Of a stretch of 9,971 nt of DNA, positions 6,551 through 9,971 are shown piece after piece. Source of the DNA: an uncultured Prevotella sp. (lineage in GTDB: Bacteria > Bacteroidota > Bacteroidia > Bacteroidales > Bacteroidaceae); contig CAAHDP010000239.1 of assembly GCA_900770515.1 (NCBI GenBank), positions 1-9,971 of the forward strand, given 5' to 3'. Under the pieces are notes generated by a model. The model was not told the DNA's origin and searched no databases. It saw nothing but the letters and a program-made list of their open reading frames with translations. How positions within the stretch are numbered: position 1 is the stretch's first letter; every line of letters starts with the position of its first letter. A program made the position numbers and the translations under genes.

Positions 6551-8395
6551 TTATTTTAAATAATTAGTATAATGTCCACTATTTTTTTGGAGATCATCGT
6601 AGGCTGTTCCCTTGGTAGCCTGCAGCTGGAAGATGCGGATGCGGGTGTTGGTTCCTGCGAACTTTCTTCCCTTCTTGTAAATACCTCCGGCACCATCTGG
6701 GTTGATTTCAACTTCATATTCATGGATGCCATCCAGTGATACGGTTACGTAGAGGTCGGTATATACAGGATTGCTGCCCTTAGCTTTTGCCCATTCTGTC
6801 AACTGATCAAATGATGTTCCTTCTGTCCATGGATTCTTGGCTTCTACCTTAATCTGATAAGGAGCTGTTCGGGCGATGCCTGTAGAAACGCAGTTTGTCT
6901 GGTTCTCTATAGAACTACCATAGGAGAATTGAAAATCATCTGTATTGGTAAGATGAGCTTTCCAAACCAGTCCGGTAGGACCATCTACCTTGATGTAGTA
7001 GGCTGCTCCTGATGACTTAGCCAATAGAGAGTTGTGCTTGTCGGTTTCATATCTTGGAAAGTTTACCAGACAGTATTTACCTTCTTCATCACCCTTTGTA
7101 GCACTTGGAGATGATTTATGCCAAGCAAACATCTGGCAATTTACATTGCTCCAGCTGATTTCGGAAGATACCTTGTTCCAAGGCATTACCTGCCAGTCGA
7201 GGCAGAGGGCTCCACCCTTGAGGAAGTAGCCATAAACTACCAGCTCTCGGTTGCGGATAGCTTTGCCGCTGGATGGAATGGTGAATCCCTGAGATTTTTC
7301 GATACTTCCGTCAGTCAACTGATAGTAAATCTTACCTGTGATAGGCTTATTGGTTTCACGAAGATAACTCAAATCATGTCCGCCGATTTCCGTATTCATG
7401 CGGTCCATATAAGCCTGAGCAGTTTCGGTTGTTCCACGCTTATAAGTCAGAGGGTCTTCCACTTCCTTGATTCCTGTATTTTCAACACCGTCAAGCTTGA
7501 GGATTGTAGAAACATAAGATGGAGTTCCGTACTTATTGCTTGTAGCAGCCTTGTTGGCATCAGCAGTTGCATAGTTCTCTTCATCAGGGAAGACATAGCT
7601 TTCTGTAGGGAAGGTGTTTCCATCTATTTCAATTCTTGTTACCTTTACATTCTCTGTATTGGCATTTGCCTTGCGGGCGAAATAGAAGTGAAGCTTGGAA
7701 ACGGCGCGAACCAGAGGAATCTTAATTCCTTTGCCCTTTGCCTCAATCTCAGTATCAGCTACGTGATTGGCTAATTCTATATTGGTAATGGCACGGGAAA
7801 TAGGGAGACCCTTGCCGTTAGGAACCTTTGTAGTCTGAGCCTTGCCTTCTGTGTTAATACCGAATGGATCATCGAAGGTTACACCTTGCAGTTCTGCTCG
7901 GGTAATGCTGCGGAGATTCTTGCCATTCAGCTTATCAGCCATATTGGTACTCTCTGAGTTTGCCAGAATATAGAGGTCAATTTTTTTGAGTTCTTCACCG
8001 TTGATCTTACGCAAGAATCTCAAGTTCAGCGTGTAGTTGCCGTTGGCGGTACCTCCGCCAACAGCAGTAGGAGTGTTGTCTTCCTTGTAAGCAATCGGAT
8101 TGGCGCTTGCTCCTGTTCCTGATTTAAACACCCATACCTTGATGCTATGAATGTCGCTCTCTTGGTTAGGATTAGCCTGAGTCTCGTTGTTTCCGATGTC
8201 CTCAGCTCCGCCTGCTCTGGAAGTCGTGGTGCTGGCTGTAGAGAAGCTCAGGTTGAGGTAAGCTTCATCGCCAGTTGCAGGTACCTGCGAATCTTGGTCT
8301 GAGCAAGATGCCATTGTGCTCAACATGAGCAAGGCTGCTATAGCCATGCCTAGCCGGCGTGTCATCTTGGTCAAAGTTGAGTTATAGCGTTTCAT
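6551..8395 (-). CDS. Fimbrillin-like lipoprotein, first subunit after the anchor
   Basis: A 614-aa lipoprotein. A twin-arginine-like R13-R14 occurs in the n-region, but the signal is a plain lipoprotein one ending M-A-S-C (Cys31). Arg60-Ala61 forms the likely maturation site, ahead of I-H-S-I-K-V-W-V-F (82-90). The pilin core carries P-L-V-R-A-V-S-K-L-H (227-236), I-R-N-R-E-L-V-V-Y (380-388) and V-M-P-W (403-406). The C-terminal region 410-614 is about 205 residues and ends with a T-R-I-R-I-F-Q-L beta strand (584-591) and a polar tail. Its position mirrors Mfa3 of P. gingivalis (directly after the anchor), but it is longer than that protein as I recall it, so I do not transfer the name. A 68-bp gap with a hairpin separates it from the anchor gene, and its leader shares a 17-nt sequence with the anchor's leader. 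Confidence 0.87.
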   Translation of the reverse strand: MKRYNSTLTKMTRRLGMAIAALLMLSTMASCSDQDSQVPATGDEAYLNLSFSTASTTTSRAGGAEDIGNNETQANPNQESDIHSIKVWVFKSGTGASANPIAYKEDNTPTAVGGGTANGNYTLNLRFLRKINGEELKKIDLYILANSESTNMADKLNGKNLRSITRAELQGVTFDDPFGINTEGKAQTTKVPNGKGLPISRAITNIELANHVADTEIEAKGKGIKIPLVRAVSKLHFYFARKANANTENVKVTRIEIDGNTFPTESYVFPDEENYATADANKAATSNKYGTPSYVSTILKLDGVENTGIKEVEDPLTYKRGTTETAQAYMDRMNTEIGGHDLSYLRETNKPITGKIYYQLTDGSIEKSQGFTIPSSGKAIRNRELVVYGYFLKGGALCLDWQVMPWNKVSSEISWSNVNCQMFAWHKSSPSATKGDEEGKYCLVNFPRYETDKHNSLLAKSSGAAYYIKVDGPTGLVWKAHLTNTDDFQFSYGSSIENQTNCVSTGIARTAPYQIKVEAKNPWTEGTSFDQLTEWAKAKGSNPVYTDLYVTVSLDGIHEYEVEINPDGAGGIYKKGRKFAGTNTRIRIFQLQATKGTAYDDLQKNSGHYTNYLK

Positions 8396-8403
8396 CTTTT
8401 TAA

Positions 8404-8420
8404 TCTTTTACTTATACTTA
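8404..8420 (-). promoter_or_regulatory. 17-nt leader repeat before the 614-aa subunit gene
   Basis: Minus-strand TAAGTATAAGTAAAAGA ends 8 nt before the start codon and is identical to the sequence at 9612-9628 before the anchor gene. A-rich leaders of this kind often serve as ribosome-binding regions in Bacteroidetes, which use Shine-Dalgarno pairing little. No TAnnTTTG promoter is visible in this gap. Confidence 0.45.
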
Positions 8421-8440
8421 ATACTTTTCTTTCTCTCTAT

Positions 8441-8459
8441 ACAGTGTGGGTAGCACTGT
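8441..8459 (-). other. Hairpin directly after the anchor gene's stop
   Basis: ACAGTG (8441-8446) and CACTGT (8454-8459) form a perfect 6-bp stem with a 7-base loop, 4 nt past the anchor stop codon. What follows on the minus strand is purine-rich rather than U-rich, so it should not act as an intrinsic terminator. It could mark a processing or stability point that separates anchor expression from the downstream subunits. Confidence 0.4.
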
Positions 8460-8463
8460 TTCC

Positions 8464-9591
8464 TTATTTGGCTCCGAGGTCTGTGTTCTGCAGATTGAGA
8501 ACCCAGCCGTTTACCTTGATTCTTGCGTCCATGTGGTAGTCTGTACCAGGACTAGGAACGTAGAATACGAGAGTGTAGTGATCCTGGCGGTCTAGGTATT
8601 CCTGATCCTCCCAGCCCTTGTCGGTGCGCTCGCCGCAGAGAGCGAGGAACCATGGCAGTGAGTGGTTGAAGATTACCTTGCCTGTGCGCCTGTCGGTGAT
8701 TACGATTCGCTTGTCGTCGTACTCCGTGCTTTCTGTGTTGCGGGTGCTTACATCGTTCTTGCGCTCGAACATTCTGGAAGAAGAAAGGTCGTAAACCAGT
8801 GCCTTGTCGATTTCTTCACCTTCTACCTGGGTATTACCGCTGGAGTTTACTACCAGTTTCTCGTTGTAAGGTACATAGGTGATAGGCTTGTTCAGTTCTA
8901 CGCCATTGGCATCCTTTACCTTGTCGCCCTTGTAGTCGAGGAGAGCTGCCGAACCCTTGATTCTTACGTCGAAGTTTTCTGCAACGAATCCCTCTTGGTC
9001 GTTATCGTATGGAAGCATCACGATGCGGTAGGTCTTGGTACATTTCATCAGACTCAGATTGCCGTATGTGTCTTGGTTTCCTCTGAAGTCGAGAGATGTC
9101 TGGGCAGTGTAGAGAGCGGTGAACTTCTTATTGTTGACCGAAGCTTCTCCGTCTTTCTTTCCCATTTCCTCCTGCAGGTCGTTGATGGTAGAAACACCTG
9201 GTGTGAGTTGGGTGAAGCTGAACTCCATCTCGTCGTCACCGTCGGCTCTGCTACCTGTAGGTTTCTTGTCACGAGCCAGACAGACGAAGGTGTATTTGCC
9301 TTCCTGTAAGTCTGTGATGTCCATGCTGTGACCCGTTTCGAATTTGTCGGCAGACTGCGTATAGGTATCGAAGTATTTACCGTTGTTGTCGAAAACATAG
9401 ACGTTGAGGTTTTTCACTTCCTGGGAGAAGGCATCAGCGTTCTCAACATTATATGTATAATCGAACTTGAGCGACACCTTGTGTGCAGGACAATTCGTCA
9501 AATCGTCTTTCATGCATGATGAAAGCGATGAGAGTGCGATGGCTGAGATACAAACCACTTTGCAACCGTTTTTGATGATGAAATGTTTCAT
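8464..9591 (-). CDS. FimB/Mfa2-family fimbrial anchor lipoprotein
   Basis: A 375-aa protein of typical length for the FimB/Mfa2 family, whose members anchor type V pili in the outer membrane and limit fibre length. The signal peptide ends L-S-S-C (Cys26), followed by M-K-D-D, which fits the K-(D/E)2-type export signal known for surface lipoproteins of Bacteroidetes. Family features are F-D-Y-T-Y-N (43-48), A-D-A-F (52-55), N-L-N-V-Y-V-F-D-N-N-G-K (61-72), the L-Q-E-G-K-Y-T-F segment (95-102), and the C-terminal K-V-N-G-W-V-L-N-L-Q-N-T-D-L (359-372). Unlike the four downstream subunits it has no Arg in the loop before its first recognisable beta strand (residues 43-60), as expected for an anchor that keeps its first strand. 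It follows a partial pilin gene, the order seen in mfa1-mfa2. No promoter is visible just upstream, so it is probably read through from the pilin gene. Confidence 0.95.
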   Translation of the reverse strand: MKHFIIKNGCKVVCISAIALSSLSSCMKDDLTNCPAHKVSLKFDYTYNVENADAFSQEVKNLNVYVFDNNGKYFDTYTQSADKFETGHSMDITDLQEGKYTFVCLARDKKPTGSRADGDDEMEFSFTQLTPGVSTINDLQEEMGKKDGEASVNNKKFTALYTAQTSLDFRGNQDTYGNLSLMKCTKTYRIVMLPYDNDQEGFVAENFDVRIKGSAALLDYKGDKVKDANGVELNKPITYVPYNEKLVVNSSGNTQVEGEEIDKALVYDLSSSRMFERKNDVSTRNTESTEYDDKRIVITDRRTGKVIFNHSLPWFLALCGERTDKGWEDQEYLDRQDHYTLVFYVPSPGTDYHMDARIKVNGWVLNLQNTDLGAK

Positions 9592-9611
9592 ATCGTTTGT
9601 ATTTTATTAAT

Positions 9612-9628
9612 TCTTTTACTTATACTTA
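9612..9628 (-). promoter_or_regulatory. 17-nt leader repeat before the anchor gene
   Basis: Minus-strand TAAGTATAAGTAAAAGA lies 20 nt before the anchor start codon and matches the leader of the 614-aa subunit gene base for base. Likely a translation-related A-rich leader; a regulatory role is possible but unproven. Confidence 0.45.
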
Positions 9629-9637
9629 TATCTAGTG

Positions 9638-9673
9638 TGCCGTAGGGCGTAAGAAGTGGGGTAGCCTCCGGCA
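9638..9673 (-). repeat. Intergenic palindrome, unit 1
   Basis: TGCCG (9638-9642) pairs with CGGCA (9669-9673). The right arm overlaps TGGGGTAGCCTCCGG (9657-9671), which recurs as unit 2 with a single difference. On the minus strand the unit is preceded by an A-rich tract (AGAAAAAAAAGATG), as unit 3 is. Confidence 0.5.
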
Positions 9674-9694
9674 TCTTTTTTTTCTTGTTGAGTG

Positions 9695-9737
9695 GTGCTG
9701 ATTCAGCACGATAGGGTTTCCCGCCATCTGTTGGCGG
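9695..9737 (-). other. Two small hairpins in the pilin-anchor gap
   Basis: GTGCTG (9695-9700) with CAGCAC (9704-9709) forms a 6-bp stem with a 3-base loop. CCGCC (9721-9725) with GGCGG (9733-9737) forms a 5-bp stem with a 7-base loop. Neither is followed by a U-tract on the minus strand. Confidence 0.5.
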
Positions 9738-9759
9738 CAATATCATCTTTTTCTTTTTA

Positions 9760-9793
9760 AATCTCCCGGAGGTGGGGTAGCCCCCGGGAGATT
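9760..9793 (-). repeat. Intergenic palindrome, unit 2 (strong hairpin)
   Basis: AATCTCCCGG (9760-9769) is the exact inverse of CCGGGAGATT (9784-9793). The interior can add GGGG (9774-9777) with CCCC (9781-9784). The motif TGGGGTAGCCCCCGG (9773-9787) matches unit 1 at 14 of 15 bases. On the minus strand it is followed by TAAAAAGAAAAAG, an A-tract and not a U-tract, so it is not an intrinsic terminator for the upstream gene. Confidence 0.65.
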
Positions 9794-9806
9794 GAGCGTA
9801 TTGTTG

Positions 9807-9850
9807 TTTCAAGAATTATCTTGAGAACGGGGGATGGGGTACATCCCCGG
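9807..9850 (-). repeat. Two hairpins after the partial pilin gene, including unit 3
   Basis: An 8-bp stem with one G-U pair (9807-9814 with 9819-9826, 4-base loop) is followed by GGGGAT (9830-9835) with ATCCCC (9843-9848). The latter holds TGGGGTACATCCCCGG (9835-9850), a diverged third copy of the motif in units 1 and 2. It lies about 45 bp past the pilin stop. A U-tract is lacking on the minus strand. Confidence 0.5.
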
Positions 9851-9896
9851 ATCATTCATTTTTTTCTGTTTCTGCGATTAAGCGAAGTGATTGGGA

Positions 9897-9971
9897 TTAG
9901 TCACCCAGCTCTACGTCCTGTGTATTGAGAACCCAAGGGTTAACTGTTACAGTTACGTCGAGGTAGAACAA
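9897..9971 (-). CDS. C-terminus of a fimbrillin-type pilin
   Basis: Only the last 24 codons and a TAA stop are present. The end reads L-D-V-T-V-T-V-N-P-W-V-L-N-T-Q-D-V-E-L-G-D. It aligns well with the end of the anchor protein (V-N-G-W-V-L-N-L-Q-N-T-D-L-G) and with the internal P-W strand of the four downstream subunits, so it is very likely the closing strand of a type V pilin. Because it stops there, with no extra domain, and sits just before the FimB/Mfa2 gene, I infer the Mfa1/FimA-like shaft subunit. The rest of the gene is outside the window, so size and signal peptide are unknown. Confidence 0.75.
   Translation of the reverse strand: MFYLDVTVTVNPWVLNTQDVELGD

Noticed and set aside
6551..8395. 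R13-R14 in the signal peptide as a Tat signal
   Set aside because: The S/T-R-R-x-F-L-K context is missing and a clear lipobox follows, so normal Sec/lipoprotein export is the simpler reading.
8662..9309. 215-codon plus-strand reading frame
   Set aside because: Antisense shadow of the FimB/Mfa2 gene, whose identity is clear.
9760..9793. Strong hairpin read as an intrinsic terminator of the pilin gene
   Set aside because: The U-tract lies on the wrong side; on the transcribed minus strand the stem is followed by A-rich sequence.
9588..9812. 74-codon minus-strand reading frame between pilin and anchor
   Set aside because: It is made of the hairpin array (P-G-G-Y-P-T-S and Lys-rich runs are translated palindromes and A-tracts) and overlaps the anchor start by one base step in another frame.

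Overview
The window looks like a chromosomal segment of a gut or oral Bacteroidales bacterium, most likely Prevotella/Segatella. The evidence is: lipoproteins of the FimB/Mfa2 and Mfa1/FimA (type V pilus) families, A-rich leaders without clear Shine-Dalgarno sites, a TAnnTTTG-type promoter, and a DUF5106-like gene. GC content is moderate, roughly 45-50 % in most coding DNA. All supported genes lie on the minus strand, so transcription runs from high to low coordinates.

Layout in the direction of transcription. (1) 9971-9897: last 24 codons of a fimbrillin-type protein, probably the polymerising shaft pilin. (2) 9896-9592: a 305-bp intergenic region packed with hairpins and A-rich tracts, including three imperfect copies of one 15-16 bp motif. 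(3) 9591-8464: a FimB/Mfa2-family fimbrial anchor/assembly lipoprotein. (4) 8395-976: four consecutive large lipoproteins (614, 514, 702 and 620 aa) separated by only 12-24 bp. Each carries a fimbrillin-like two-part pilin region followed by an extra C-terminal region. (5) 975-216: about 760 bp without a convincing gene, holding a terminator-like hairpin, direct repeats, two long imperfect palindromes, and the promoter of the next gene. (6) 215-1: N-terminus of an exported protein resembling the DUF5106/thioredoxin-like family.

How the genes probably work together: the locus resembles the P. gingivalis mfa arrangement (shaft pilin, anchor, then accessory/tip subunits). All five complete proteins have lipoprotein signal peptides, so they should be lipidated and carried to the outer membrane. 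The four subunits after the anchor carry an Arg-Ala or Arg-Val pair ahead of the first recognisable pilin strand, at the place where protease cleavage opens the donor-strand groove in known type V pilins. The anchor lacks it. The upstream partial pilin ends where the pilin fold ends, whereas the four accessory subunits continue for about 155 to 370 more residues. This suggests they form a tip or adhesive complex rather than the shaft.

The most interesting points are: the 702-aa subunit, whose C-terminal half ends in a DUF1566/FISUMP-like (C-type-lectin-like) module and is encoded by markedly AT-richer DNA starting at the domain boundary; the hairpin array between the putative shaft pilin and the anchor; a 17-nt leader repeated before two genes; and two palindromic elements downstream of the operon. 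I see no RNA genes, CRISPR array, transposase or integrase.
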